The position numbers and the translations under genes are program-made. Under the pieces are notes generated by a model. The model was not told the origin of the DNA and did not search any database. It saw nothing but the letters and a program-made list of their open reading frames with translations. Positions 1 to 10,980 of a stretch of DNA of 64,000 nucleotides are shown here, one piece after another. Every line of letters begins with the position of its first letter. The stretch's first letter is position 1. This DNA is from Eledone cirrhosa (lineage: Eukaryota; Mollusca; Cephalopoda; Octopoda; Eledonidae): assembly GCA_964016885.1 (NCBI GenBank), contig OZ024743.1, forward strand, positions 186,751,040-186,815,039, in the 5' to 3' direction.

Positions 1-134
1 GATCTATGTAAACATTTTACAAACTATCAGAGGAAATATACATAACTTCACATATATATGCTGTCTTCAGAAATAATGATATTTGTTTTTTGAAAAAAAC
101 CAACAAAGATTTAATATAATAGGGAACAGGTTTT
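1..134 (-). repeat. Left inverted repeat of PLE-1
   Basis: Reverse complement of 2908-3046. Shared blocks include the 'gatctatgtaaa' end, 'ctgtcttcagaaataatgat' and 'aacaggtttt'. It runs straight into open coding sequence, the frame being open from 115. Confidence 0.85.
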
Positions 135-2258
135 CCGGAAAAATTATAAAAAAACAAATAATGCGGCACTTACCAATATCAACAACAAAACACACAACAT
201 AGTAAATAAACTCAATATTGAAGATAGAACTGAACCTTTGGCACTGAAAAAACCACACTTTAACCTGAAAGATCACAAATCTAACTTTAACTCTTCTATA
301 AGACTTATATGCCCTTCCAAATCTGACATTGGCATCATTAGTAAACAAATTTTAGACAGAATCATCCCACAATTAAGAAAACACGTTAATTTACCACTCT
401 GGGAAAACACATCCCAGGTAATTAACTGGTTTACTAATATTAGAAATAAATCATCTGCTTCATTTCTACAATTTGATATATATGCTTATTATCTCTCTAT
501 ATCACCCATACTCCTGAACAAAGCCTTGATATTTGCCAAAAATAGATCAAACTTAACTATGGATGACATTAATATTATCACGCACGCTAGACAAACACTA
601 CTGGAATTTCAGAAGGAATACTGGACCAGAAATACATATAGTAAACTATTCGACATTACTATGGGCTCTAGTGATTCTGCCCTAATTACCGATCTTGTGG
701 GCCTCTTTCTTCTATTTAACATAAATGCTTCTTTTCACCACCTTAAAGGTGGTTTATATCGTGATGACTGTCTTCTTCTTTCCACTAATCTTAGCCTATC
801 AGAAATTGAAAAAAAAAAAAAAATTATTAGAACTTTCCTCAAAGACTATTATAGTCTCACTATTACATTTGAAAACACCAGTAAAGTAGTTAATTTCCTA
901 GATATAACTTTAGACTTATCTACGGGTATCTACCAACCTTACCATAAACCTAACCAAAACTTACATTACATACACTCACAATCCAATCACCCTAGATCTA
1001 TCCTTAAAAACCTAGCATATAATATCTCACTCAGAAATTATAACCTTTCATCTAACCAGGATGTATTCGATAAAAATGCGCCCTTTTATAACGAAGCTTT
1101 AGCTAGAAGCGGCCATAAAAACAAATTAGTCTATATACCTTGCACCAATAATACTTCAAACATACAACCCAATATTACCAACAAACACCAAATGGAAAAC
1201 ACAGACCTAAATGCCACTCACACTACACCCCAAAATACCAACTAAAAACTTAATTTCTCTACCTCTTCTCACATAAAATATAATAACTTTCAAAAAACCA
1301 TTCATCCTAATACTCCAATATACGTTGATAACATTACTAACAAAATTCCTAATAATCAGACTAAAACACCTAAATCAGTTAATCTAACTAAACCTATATA
1401 TAATAAATTCACTAATACTAACTCTCTTAGTAAACATAAATATAAAAAACGTATAAATATAAAAAACAACATCGAAACCGTAATAAACGAGTTACTTGGT
1501 ATAATGCTCCATTTAATCTACAATTTAAAGATAATATCCCTAAAACATTTTTTACTATCCTAGAGAAAAACCTCCGGCCAAACCATAAATACTATCAAAT
1601 TTTAAATAGATCAACTGTCAAATTTTCCTACTCCCCTACCAAAATTATACAACAAAATATAAGTGCGTACAATGCATATAAATGTAAAAAACCACGAATA
1701 TACCACCAACACATCAAACCAACCATAATACTAAAATAAACCACAACAACCACCATCCCCTTCACATATAACAAGTCAAGTAAATTCCACACCAAATTTG
1801 ACTAACTCCCCTGATATAATATTCACGAATGGTTGTAACTGTAGAAACAAAAGTAATTTCCCATTAAAAGGAAATTGTCTTATTAATAACATAGTATATA
1901 AATGTAAAATTAGCACTAAGGACTCAACTTATTCATTTATAGGAGCTACTTCTAACTAATTTAAAGTAGATTTAATACCCACACACACAGTTTTAAAAAT
2001 GCCGCATTAGCTAATACAACATCCTTGGCTGAAACAATTAATAATTATAGAAACACGAATATCGATTACAACCTGACCTGGAGTGTACTCAAAAGGGCCA
2101 CCCCTTATCAAAATAACAGATATGAGTGTAGATTATGTTCCCAGGAACTTTTTGAAATAATGAAATCTAAGGATATCCTATTAAATAAGCGACAAGAATT
2201 AATTATATCTTGCAATCATAGAATTAGAAGAACTTTCAAATATTATAAACCTAATTAA
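115..2258 (+). pseudogene. PLE-1 reverse transcriptase with C-terminal GIY-YIG endonuclease, broken
   Basis: The RT half is open from 115 to the stop at 1243-1245. It has an LKDHK block early (PLE-type RT1), an FDI..YYLSIS block (motif A region), MGSSDSA (motif B region) and the catalytic YRDD at 757-768, with R where most RTs have A or V. A tail resembling this RT family then continues in pieces: frame 3 at 1473-1738 (VTWYNAPF, then LNRSTVKFSYS), frame 1 at 1828-1960 (CNCRNK, GNCL, then the GIY-YIG-like VYKC..SFIGATSN), and frame 3 from 1992 to 2258 (LTWSVLKRATPY, CRLC, LLNKRQELI..CNH). At least one stop and several frame changes separate them. The N-terminus is missing at the inverted-repeat junction. 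The architecture matches a widespread cnidarian and mollusc PLE-like RT family; I cannot assign a named clade. Confidence 0.8.
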
Positions 2259-2907
2259 TATACACCTACACTTATATTTTACATATTATTATAATTAGTT
2301 TTTTTAATTTAGTTAACCTATAATTAGTACTTTACTACAGAGAACTTCATAATTTTATTTCCCTTTTACAGCTCTTTTCCTAAAATTAATACCTATAAGT
2401 GTACATATAAACTATTTTAATTTCCTATTATCAATCTAGATTCCTTGTAGTCTATATAAGATTTGTATTTCTCACTAATACATTTATCCCAAAATTTTAT
2501 TTTCCTTCGGTTTTAACAACATTCTTTAATAACATCTAACTCTTATTTATCACATCCATGTGAATTAATATAAATTTATCCCTATAAGTATACCTATCAA
2601 TCAATTTAATTTCTTGTTATAGATGTAAATTCCTTGTGTTTTAAATAAGATTGGTATTTCTCACTAACACCTTTACCCTAAAATTTTATTCTCCTTCGAT
2701 TTTAACATTAGCATTATTCTTTAATAACATCAAAGTTTCGTGTACCTTTGACCGGCTTGACCTCTTTTCATCCCGAAAGTATTATTTTCATTCAAAGTAT
2801 TCTTTCCATTCAAAACTTAAGTCTGAATTCCTCTACCCCTAAATTAAATTTCTACTACTACTATTCTATCAACTTGACCACTTACTACTTTTCTATTGGT
2901 CAATTCA
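2259..2907 (+). repeat. PLE-1 3' region with tandem duplication
   Basis: AT-rich non-coding sequence. A block starting near 2392 ('cctataagtgtac') recurs at 2581 ('cctataagtatac'). Both copies run about 145 bases through 'ttccttgt', 'tatttctcacta', 'ttttattctccttcg'-like and 'attctttaataacatc' segments, giving a period near 189. Short open frames here show no protein similarity I recognise. Confidence 0.65.
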
Positions 2908-3046
2908 AAACCTGTTCCCAAACAGACCTATTATATTAAATCTTTGTTGGTTTTTTTTCAATAAACAAATATCATTATTTCTGAAGACAGCATGTGTAGG
3001 TATGTATATTTCCTGTGATAGTTTGTAAAATTTTTACATAGATCTA
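2908..3046 (+). repeat. Right inverted repeat of PLE-1 (3' terminus)
   Basis: Partner of 1-134. It carries an 8-base insertion near 2920 relative to the left repeat. It contains 'ctgaagacag', but no GAAA strand follows at hammerhead spacing. Confidence 0.85.
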
Positions 3047-3152
3047 TATGATATACATACCAACACACATATATATCCTAGAAACGATCGTAAGTTGATG
3101 AATTTTTTAATATAAAGAACTTGTTCTTTGTTTTTATTCATTGTTTTTATTA

Positions 3153-3154
<2 letters not shown>

Positions 3155-3208
<54 letters not shown>
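3155..3208. repeat. (TA)n microsatellite at PLE-2 left boundary
   Basis: About 27 TA units that end exactly where the inverted copy of PLE-2 begins. A second TA tract (7300-7316) touches the 3' pseudo-LTR, so the element sits between TA runs. Confidence 0.95.
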
Positions 3209-3212
<4 letters not shown>

Positions 3213-3827
3213 GTTTGAATATGTATAATAAAGCCAAAACAATGCAGGTATGGACATAGAAAAAAGAATGCAATTGCAAAAGATATTGTTGACAATTCGT
3301 CTTTTACCTTAGATTTATTTAAATGTCCTTAATTTTCGAGATAATATCTCTTCTTCAGAGGGAAATAAAGGTCTCAAACCAGCGTTCTAAATAGCTTGCC
3401 AAGCCATGCTGACAGGAAATAGTATAGAGTATCTGTTCTATCTCTAATGTCAAAGAGTTAAAATTAGGTGGATAAAGAGTAGTCTCCCTTTAAAAGGGGT
3501 TTGTTTAGGTTTTTTTTTTATATACATGCCTGTTTAAGTGTGTGGGAGAATGCATGAAGGTGTAAGTATGTGAGTGTATGTGTGTGAGTGTCAGAAGATA
3601 AGTCTATTCGTAAGTGTGGGGGATAGGTGTTATCTGGTGTTAGAACTGGTTTTGTGTGTGTATGTGTGAGAGAGAATAAGTGGAGGTGTAAGCGTGTGTG
3701 TGTGTGGGGTGTGTAAATATGGGGCTAGAAGCCCTATCAGGTTATAAACTGGGTGTTGAGTTCTAGTCTATTATTGATTGGTGGTTGTGTTTTATCTATA
3801 ATTAGTGCTTCCTTAATTCTAAGATTG
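3209..3827 (-). repeat. Inverted upstream copy of PLE-2 3' end
   Basis: Reverse complement of about 6656-7268. It includes the last about 25 codons of the ORF, the 3' UTR with CA-rich tracts, and the pseudo-LTR without its last about 36 bases. The junction with the forward pseudo-LTR (3825-3828) falls on shared 'gcat' bases. Confidence 0.93.
3306..3372 (-). ncRNA. Hammerhead-like ribozyme, PLE pseudo-LTR type (inverted copy)
   Basis: Same motif as at 3986-4052, on the minus strand. The predicted scissile bond lies between 3330 and 3329. All core bases, the extra A and stem II are preserved. Confidence 0.6.
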
Positions 3828-4190
3828 CATGTATATATGAAAAAAACCCCTAAACAAACCCCTTTTAAAGGGAGACTACTCTTTATCCACCTAATTTTAA
3901 CTCTTTGACATTAGAGATAGAACAGATACTCTATACTATTTCCTGTCAGCATGGCTTGGCAAGATATTTAAAACGCTGGTTTGAGACCTTTATTTCCCTC
4001 TGAAGAAGAGATATTATCTCGAAAATTAAGGACATTTAAATAAATCTAAGGTAAAAGACGAATTGTCAACAATATCTTTTGCAATTGCATTCTTTTTTCT
4101 ATGTCCATACCTGCATTGTTTTGGCTTTATTATACATATTCAAACGTTTATACCTCATTACACAATGCTTCAAGTGAACTATAACCTCCT
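3827..4190 (+). repeat. 5' pseudo-LTR of PLE-2
   Basis: Direct repeat of 6943-7299, from 'gcatgtatatatgaaaaaa' to 'cttcaagtgaac' plus a few bases. It holds the hammerhead candidate, and the ORF's reading frame opens within it. Confidence 0.93.
3986..4052 (+). ncRNA. Hammerhead-like ribozyme in 5' pseudo-LTR of PLE-2
   Basis: The core strand CTGAAGA (4000-4006) is followed by one extra A, a perfect 5-bp stem II GAGAT/ATCTC with loop ATT, then GAA (4021-4023). Next is the palindrome AATT (4024-4027), which could form stem III only between two molecules, and H17 = A (4028). Stem I pairs CCT (3997-3999) with AGG (4029-4031), then after an internal loop TTTATTT (3989-3995) with AAATAAA (4038-4044), then ACC with GGT. 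Small PLE hammerheads with loopless stem III that cleave as dimers have been described, and this fits that class. The extra A between A9 and stem II departs from the textbook core. Confidence 0.62.
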
Positions 4191-6733
4191 CCTTTCCTTA
4201 CGCCTGAGCCAGACCCAGTTCACAACTGTAAAGAAACTCTTCCAGCTATCTGAAAAGCGCGCCAAAGCCAGCTGCCAAATAAACTTCCTAAAACGATGCC
4301 TGAATAACAACATCATCCCCAAAACTATCAAAAATTTGCACCTACCAATATGCTTCAAATCACCAGGCCTCAAACGATCACTTAGTTACATACAAAAATT
4401 CTGCCTAAGAAAACTCATACAACACCTACACCGCACGCTACAACATCACATACGGACTATTTCCAGCCTTGTACCACAACTCGCTGAAACCCCAGAACCT
4501 CTGTCCAGAGTCATCTCCGCCACTATAGACAGGTCATACCACCATCGCCGAGACTACGAGAAAATATGTCTAACGCAAAAATTTCTCAAACTCAGGACGG
4601 CCAACTGTCTTAACAACATCCCAACTCTAAACACCAACAGAGGCGAACAAGACGGTACCAACACCGAACCTAGCGGCGCCCCGACCAACAACACACCTGA
4701 CGCAAAACACCTCGTCACAGACTTGACAGGATCCCTCTCCCGAGAGGAATTAGACCTCCTCAGCCTGGGTCCCAAGTTCATATTGAAACAGAGACTAGAC
4801 GACAAACTATGGCTTGACATAGAAACGAATTTCTGTCGGGCTGCCTACCAACTAAAATGGATATCGACTCTCGACAACAACACCACGGAATCCATCAAAC
4901 CCAGATTCCCGATATACCAACTAGATCGCCCACTGTGTCCTCCGCCTGCCAACCGCGAGCTTGAAGAAAAACTCTCGAGACTAAAACATTCCGTATTTAA
5001 CATCTTACGGAAACAGAAGAAGATAGCCCCAAACCTCTCCAGGACACAACAACTCGCCCTGAAGAACCTACGGAATAGGGAACTTATATACTTACCATCC
5101 GACAAAGGTAAAGAGTTTTGTGTCATCTCTCAAGCCACATACAAAAACCTAGCCTTTGAACACCTAAGCGACAGTGAATTATACACAGAGATCCCGGACA
5201 TGACTGCAGCTCAGATCGAAAAACAGACCAACTCCATTTGGTTCGATATCTGTAGGAGAAGACAACTCCCAAATAAAGTTAAGCTCAACTACACCACTAG
5301 AAATAGCAGACTGCCCACTTTCTACCACCTCATCAAGACCCACAAGAATAGTACTAAGACGCAAATAAGACCCATCGTCTCTAGCAAAGAAGGACCCCTA
5401 TACACAATTTCCTGGCTCCTCTCTCAGGTCCTCAAGCCTCTACTCTCCACCTTTCCCGGGCATGTCAGTAGCTCCGACGAAGTTATACGTAGACTACACC
5501 AACTCCAGCCAGAACAACTTAAACAAAATAAATACGCTTTTCCATCGACGTTGTCTCCCTCTACACTACAGTCCCCGCTCATCCAGCTGTTGATTTATTG
5601 ACGGACTGCGTGGTCGCAGAGGGCATCCACTGCTACGGCCTCCACCCGACGAACATACACCAGCATTTGTCCTTCACAGTAGACAACACGTACTTCACCT
5701 TCCACCACCACACATACAGACAGACAACAGGATTACCCATGGGATCCAGCCTATCGGGCCTGCTGGCCATTACCTACATGAACCAGCTAGAATGCCGAGC
5801 CCTCAACACCTGCCTTCCCATGCCTTCTTCACCCGATATGTAGATGACATACTCATCCTTACATCATCCCGTGAGGAGGCAGATAAAATATACACAACAT
5901 TCTCCAGCATGGACGCCAGAATAAAGTTCAGCATGGAACACCCCGATGACCGCGTATCCCTATCCCTACTGGACTTCCAACTCAGGGTAACAGAGGAAGG
6001 CAACATCCACACCTGCTTCTATAAAAAAGCCGCCAGCAGGGACCTGTTCGTACATTTCAGATCGGCCCTCCCACTCGGTGCCAAGTTCGGATACATAAGG
6101 AACGAACTGGCACGTATCCGGAACAAATGCACCGACGCTAGAGACCGAGACACACACACCACACATTTCCTGGAAGTACTCAAACTGAACGGATACACGA
6201 CATCCACCACAAACCGTGCCAGAAAGAACAGAGGACACCACACCCGAGGCACTAACACTTGCTTCCTGAAGCTCCCACACTTCAGTGAAGAAACAACAAC
6301 AGCCATCCGCAGAGCCATCAGACGAGAGGGACTAGATATCCAACTGGCCCACTCAGGTCCTTTTCTACGCGGACAGCTAACCAAAAGACACTCCACCAGA
6401 CATGACAACTGCTTCAGACTAGCCAACTGCCCCATCAACGACACAGACCTATGCCACCAGGCTTACGTCGTATACAGACTAGAGTGTGACAAATGCAACA
6501 ACTTCTACGTAGGTAGCACCACCAGACCACTCCACATAAGAATAAAAGAACACCTCAATACTAACGCTTCCTCATTTAAGAAACACCTAGTTAAATGCAA
6601 AAACACCGACAAAACCATAACAGTTAGGATAGAAACTAAGGAAAGAAACCTCGGCAATCTTAGAATTAAGGAAGCACTAATTATAGATAAAACACAACCA
6701 CCAATCAATAATAGACTAGAACTCAACACCTAA
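4165..6733 (+). pseudogene. PLE-2 polyprotein: reverse transcriptase + GIY-YIG endonuclease, two frameshifts
   Basis: About 860 codons in three frames. The frame is open from inside the pseudo-LTR; the first ATG is at 4165 (MLQVNYN). Frame 1 (to 5601) carries a basic N-terminal region, the PLE DKG motif (LPSDKGKEF, DKG at 5101-5109), and FYHLIKTHK..RPIVSS (RT1). Frame 3 (5541-5843) has IDVVSLYT (motif A region) and TGLPMGSSLSG (5728-5760, motif B). Frame 2 (about 5822-6733) has catalytic YVDD (5837-5848), a His/Cys-containing linker (CFRLANCPINDTDLCH) and GIY-YIG: VVYRLECDKC, FYVGST (6503-6520), RIKEH. The breaks are an apparent one-base loss in the T run at 5538-5541 and another shift at about 5815-5830. 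Otherwise the frame is long and carries a full set of motifs, so it decayed recently. It would copy the element at a nick made by the endonuclease. Confidence 0.93.
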
Positions 6734-6942
6734 TTTATAACCTGATAGGGCTTCTAGCCCCATATTTACACCCCCCACACATACGCTTACACCTCCACTT
6801 ATTCTCTCTCACATATACACACACAAAACCAGTTCTAACACCAGATAACACCTATCCCCCACATTTACGAATATACTTATCTTCTCACACTCACACACTC
6901 ACATACTTACACCTTCATGCATTCTCCCACACACTTAAACAG
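6734..6942 (+). other. PLE-2 3' untranslated region
   Basis: CA-rich non-coding sequence between the stop codon and the 3' pseudo-LTR. Its reverse complement lies at about 3541-3755, within the inverted copy. Confidence 0.85.
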
Positions 6943-7299
6943 GCATGTATATATGAAAAAAACCCTAAACAAACCTCTTTTAAAAGGAGACTACTCTTTA
7001 TCCACCTAATTTTAACTCTTTGACATTAGAGATAGAACAGATACTCTATACTATTTCCTGTCAGCATGGCTTGGCAAGATATTTAGAACGCTGGTTTGAG
7101 ACCTTTATTTCCCTCTGAAGAAGAGATATTATCTCGAAAATTAAGGACATTTAAATAAATCTAAGGTAAAAGACGAATTGTCAACAATATCTTTTGCAAT
7201 TGCATTCTTTTTTCTATGTCCATACCTGCATTGTTTTGGCTTTATTATACATATTCAAACGTTTATACCTCATTGCACAATTCTTCAAGTGAACCTCCT
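6943..7299 (+). repeat. 3' pseudo-LTR of PLE-2
   Basis: Direct repeat of 3827-4190 with only scattered differences. It is followed immediately by a TA/CA tract. Confidence 0.93.
7101..7167 (+). ncRNA. Hammerhead-like ribozyme in 3' pseudo-LTR of PLE-2
   Basis: Same core as at 3986-4052: CTGAAGA at 7115-7121, AATT at 7139-7142, predicted cleavage after A7143. Having it in both pseudo-LTRs means a read-through transcript could be cut at each one. Confidence 0.62.
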
Positions 7300-7576
7300 C
7301 CATATATATATATATATCACACAACACACACAAAAACAAGATGGCATAGAACAGAACAAAGGAGAGGCACAAGACAAAGAAAAGAATCCACAGTCACTGA
7401 AGAGGTCACAGAATGTGTGACGAAAGAACTTTGACAATATATGAACAACTATCCGGTTGTGGAACCAACCAACTGGAAATTTATTTATACATTTTTTTAA
7501 ATTTATAATTTAATTTATAATAAATTGGAGTGAAAGCAACTGGTGCGTGTGTTGGCAACATGAACTCCCAAAGTAT

Positions 7577-7580
<4 letters not shown>
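7300..7580. other. No gene; A-rich flank with hammerhead candidate
   Basis: Short TA/CA tract and purine-rich sequence between PLE-2 and the next microsatellite. Nothing coding is supported. Confidence 0.6.
7393..7435 (+). ncRNA. Candidate minimal hammerhead 3' of PLE-2
   Basis: GTCA (7393-7396), CTGAAGA (7397-7403), one extra G, stem II GTCACA/TGTGAC (6 bp, loop GAATG), GAA (7422-7424), AGAACT (7425-7430), T, then TGAC (7432-7435) pairing with the opening GTCA. Stem III would be only A-T and G-C around AA, or an imperfect dimer helix. The sequence is not part of the PLE-2 pseudo-LTR, so it may be the tail of another, truncated PLE. Confidence 0.4.
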
Positions 7581-7673
<93 letters not shown>

Positions 7674-7740
7674 CATATGCACACACGCTCATGCACACAC
7701 ACACACACACACTCATACACATACACATATGTATATGTGT
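7580..7740. repeat. (TA)n / (CA)n microsatellite
   Basis: About 40 TA units (7581-7660) followed by CA-rich sequence. The reading frames here (IYIYIY, HTHTHT) are repeat translations. Confidence 0.97.
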
Positions 7741-10700
7741 ATATGCAACATAAAAGTTTAGCTGAAAGTTCTGACTACTTTAGTAATAATCTAGTATTGA
7801 AAGTGTTATATTTATATGGTATACTAGTTGCATCTCATTTATCAGTTATATAAGATCCCATTGTTGACCTTTACAACCTTTTATAGTTAGTTGAACATAT
7901 TGGCTATATATGGATGAGTCATAATGACAAATAGGTATTTCGTCTAGCATTAAATACTTTGATAATATTAAATTAGCTGACAAATCCTCAATTCCAAGTA
8001 TAAATGCAAATCATATGAAAGTTAATTAACGTTACTATAATAGGTAATATTTGTTAAGATGTTGCACTGTAAAAGCAAGTCAATTTGTAGATGTTGAATA
8101 ACATTTAGTTATTGAAGTAGTTTGTGGTTAAAGTAGTATTTAGTGAACTGCCTATCTTATTTGAAGAGTTGAAGTTCTGAAATTGTTAGATATTTACGAC
8201 CTTATTATAATTGTTTCTTGTAGAGGTTTCAGCAAGGTTGCAATCTTTGAGTTGTGTCTCTAAGAAAAATATATTATACTGCTTCCAACATTCGAAATAA
8301 AGGTACATTTTGTTGTTAATATGTAAGCCACTACTCAGCCTTGAAACCTATGGTATAGATGAATGACTAATGCAATTTCCATTGTTCTAGACACACCATA
8401 TACTCTGACATGATGAATCTTTAGTTCCAGATCAGCCATGACGAAGCAGACCTAGTGTTAAAGACATCGCAGCATTGACCATCTTGTATTACTTTCAGAT
8501 ATAAATCTAAGGCTACTTTGCCCGATGTCTCCTTTTTTAAGATGGCAAAATATGATTTGAGGAAGATTTGGTTATTATTACTAACAGGTTGAGTAACTAT
8601 ATAGAGGCTGTCTTATTCACATGCCTTGTTGTATAGCTTACTCTAATATTCCATATATAATTATTCAAGTTCTCATTTTTGCATACATGCAAAAATGAGA
8701 ATAAAATTATCTGAAATGGGCCTTCATGTCAATGTGTTATATTAAAATTAGAAATATGGCTACACATAATGAAACTATGTTCTTAAAGTTCCCAGTGAAA
8801 CTATGTTCTTAAAGTGAAAACATAATGCAGTGCATATACACACCTATTGCACACTTTGGAAATCAATAAAATTAGAAATATTTTTATAGACTTTGATATT
8901 TATATTGATTTGTTTCTATTTAGAAATAATTTCTTGTGCTTTATATCTACTGACTAATAGTTGTTCTTCAAAGTAAAAGATTTGATTAAAAAGGTGAGCC
9001 ACACAATAGCTTTTTTGAAGGCTTAGCTGATTTCTGAAGACATTAAATATTGATTTTAATGCAGAGCTGTGAACTCTATAAGATGCACTTGCAGTGGGTC
9101 ATATTTGATGAAAGTTAATTTGATTATTCCACTGCTCTCTTTTTTTTTTCATTTTTTTTCACAGAATCACAAAGTTTTTAACCAATTAAAAAATCAATAC
9201 ATATATATGCTGAAGCTATTAGATAATGTTAGAAGAAGAAAAATACAAGTGACATCCACTGACTGTTCTATAGCTTGATACTCTGGAAATGTTTGGGAAG
9301 GCAATATTTAGATATTTATAGCTATAAATGTATCTATTTAGTTCAGATGTATGATTAGAAATTTGGATTTAGAATTATAAATTACTCTGCTGAATAAATA
9401 TAATTTTCTGAAATTACATTCACCAGCAACACAGTTCTTTAAATTTATGCTGCACACCAAAGGAATATAAAATCCCTGAGGTGAAGTTATAAAGGGATCC
9501 TGTCATTCACTGTTTCCTGCTTTAATAGACTAAGATGTAGCATTTCTAGTGAGGTTTAATGAGCATTACACATTCAGATACTCATAATTTCTTTCCAATA
9601 ACAATCTCTTGTCATTTATTTATTTATTTACAGGAGGGATGATGAGTGAGTGTAAATAAGTTATATGTTCTCTTTAAAATCTCTGTGGAGGGTATGATAC
9701 TTGGAAAGAGAAATCAAGGACACTGCAATGTTAAGGTTAAGGGGAGAGACCAGATTTAGAGATGATCTCTGCGTCAATCATGGGTAAAAATTAATGGACA
9801 AACAGGGAAGAAATATGTTTATTGTATTTTATACTCTTCTGTAACAATATAAAATTGTTAATTTTAAAGATAGATATACAATGGTTATTTATAGAAAAAA
9901 TGAACTATACACCATCCTGTATGATTCATTAACAAATGAAAAAATAAGCAACTATACTGCTCCTAGACAGAAAACCAGCTGGAGAGATGAATTGTCTGCT
10001 CTATTGTGTAGTTCTGTTGTTAACTAATAGAGTGTGAAATATTTCACAGTAGATTTAATATTAGTGTTGGAGATGAACACAAAAGAATACACAAGAGGCC
10101 TGGCCCAAAACTTTCTTATGAATAGTATGTTTTCAAAAGCAAAGTATTTTCTTTCTACCAGACATGTTTTATTTTTATTTTATAGGAAACTGTGCCTACA
10201 ATTTTTAGGCTGAAAACATTTTATTTACAATAAATTGCTGCTTATCAACAAGAAATTTCCATCTGAAAATAAAACCTAACCACAATATCAAGTATATATT
10301 CGAGATAAATTCAAAGTCTGCTATACCTGTGACTAATTGTAAGAATTTGAATGAGAAGATGAAATACATCTGTGGTTAATATAACAACAGAACAGTGTTC
10401 AGGGATATCACTGTATGCTGCAGCTGTCACATCAATATTAATCTTGCTCAAGAATAGAAAAACCACTTAATTATACAAAAGGAAATATAAAGAGAGCCTA
10501 ATCAGAAAAATTGAGGACTCAGAGTCAGCATAGTGCAAGATTCAGTTAAATATTTGCTGATGAGGTTTTAATAATACTGAAGCATGTCTAGTGTTATCTT
10601 TCATATTTGTTAGTTATGCGTGAAACTGATGACAAGTATTGTATTTTTCTTTCTTTCCCGTATATTTATTCGTAATCAAGTTTTTAATGCCCTAATCAAT

Positions 10701-10962
10701 AAATATGTTACACTAAATTACCATATTAGTTCAACGGGATATATTTTAGTATCCCTTCAGTTCTACAATTATTTATCGTTATTTTCCTTTCACTTTTAAT
10801 GATTCAAATCATTAACATTTTACCCTTACATAATATTCATTTAACTATGGTTTTACCAATTAGTTGGCCTAGAGCAACCATTCAAACACAGATGCATAAT
10901 GCAACATAAACAAAATAAAAGAACCCATGTAAGATGCCTATGTATATTACTAACACCATAAC
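7741..10962. other. Gene-free AT-rich sequence
   Basis: No supported coding frame or known repeat. Two local features stand out: a 32-base inverted repeat at 8670-8701 and a short tandem duplication ('gtgaaactatgttcttaaag') within 8769-8822. Confidence 0.6.
8670..8701. repeat. Near-perfect 15-bp inverted repeat
   Basis: 'ttctcatttttgcat', 2-base spacer, then the exact reverse complement. It could extrude as a cruciform or fold as an RNA hairpin. No neighbouring feature explains it. Confidence 0.9.
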
Positions 10963-10980
10963 ACACACAAAGACTATAAT

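Larger units (their letters stand above)
1..3046 (+). mobile_element. PLE-1: decayed Penelope-like element bounded by inverted repeats
   Basis: Retroelement relic with the order inverted repeat (1-134), RT/GIY-YIG pseudogene (115-2258), AT-rich 3' region with an internal duplication, inverted repeat (2908-3046). The left repeat begins at or before the window edge. The left repeat matches the reverse complement of the right one except for scattered changes and an 8-base insertion near 2920. In PLEs, partial inverted copies of the 3' end are commonly found upstream of the coding region, so the left repeat is best read as such a copy fused to a 5'-truncated element rather than as a DNA-transposon terminus. 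That reading is inference; the inverted repeats themselves are seen directly. Confidence 0.75.
3209..7299 (+). mobile_element. PLE-2: nearly full-length Penelope-like retrotransposon
   Basis: Order on the plus strand: inverted copy of the element's own 3' end (3209-3827), 5' pseudo-LTR (3827-4190), ORF with RT and GIY-YIG (to 6733), 3' UTR (6734-6942), 3' pseudo-LTR (6943-7299). This is the classic PLE layout of pseudo-LTRs plus an upstream inverted, truncated copy. The three terminal copies are almost identical, which points to recent insertion. The two ends adjoin TA repeats. Confidence 0.93.

Noticed and set aside
2945..3046. CTGAAGACAG in PLE-1 terminus as a hammerhead core
   Set aside because: No GAAA strand, stem II or cleavage triplet at workable spacing.
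1..3046. DNA transposon (terminal inverted repeats)
   Set aside because: The enclosed gene is an RT/GIY-YIG gene with no transposase, and the repeat arrangement matches the upstream inverted 3' copies of the other PLEs in the window.
4063..4164. N-terminal extension of the PLE-2 ORF starting with MSTISFAIAFFF (hydrophobic, signal-like)
   Set aside because: It begins at TTG inside the pseudo-LTR and recurs at 7178 from the 3' pseudo-LTR; the first ATG in frame is at 4165.
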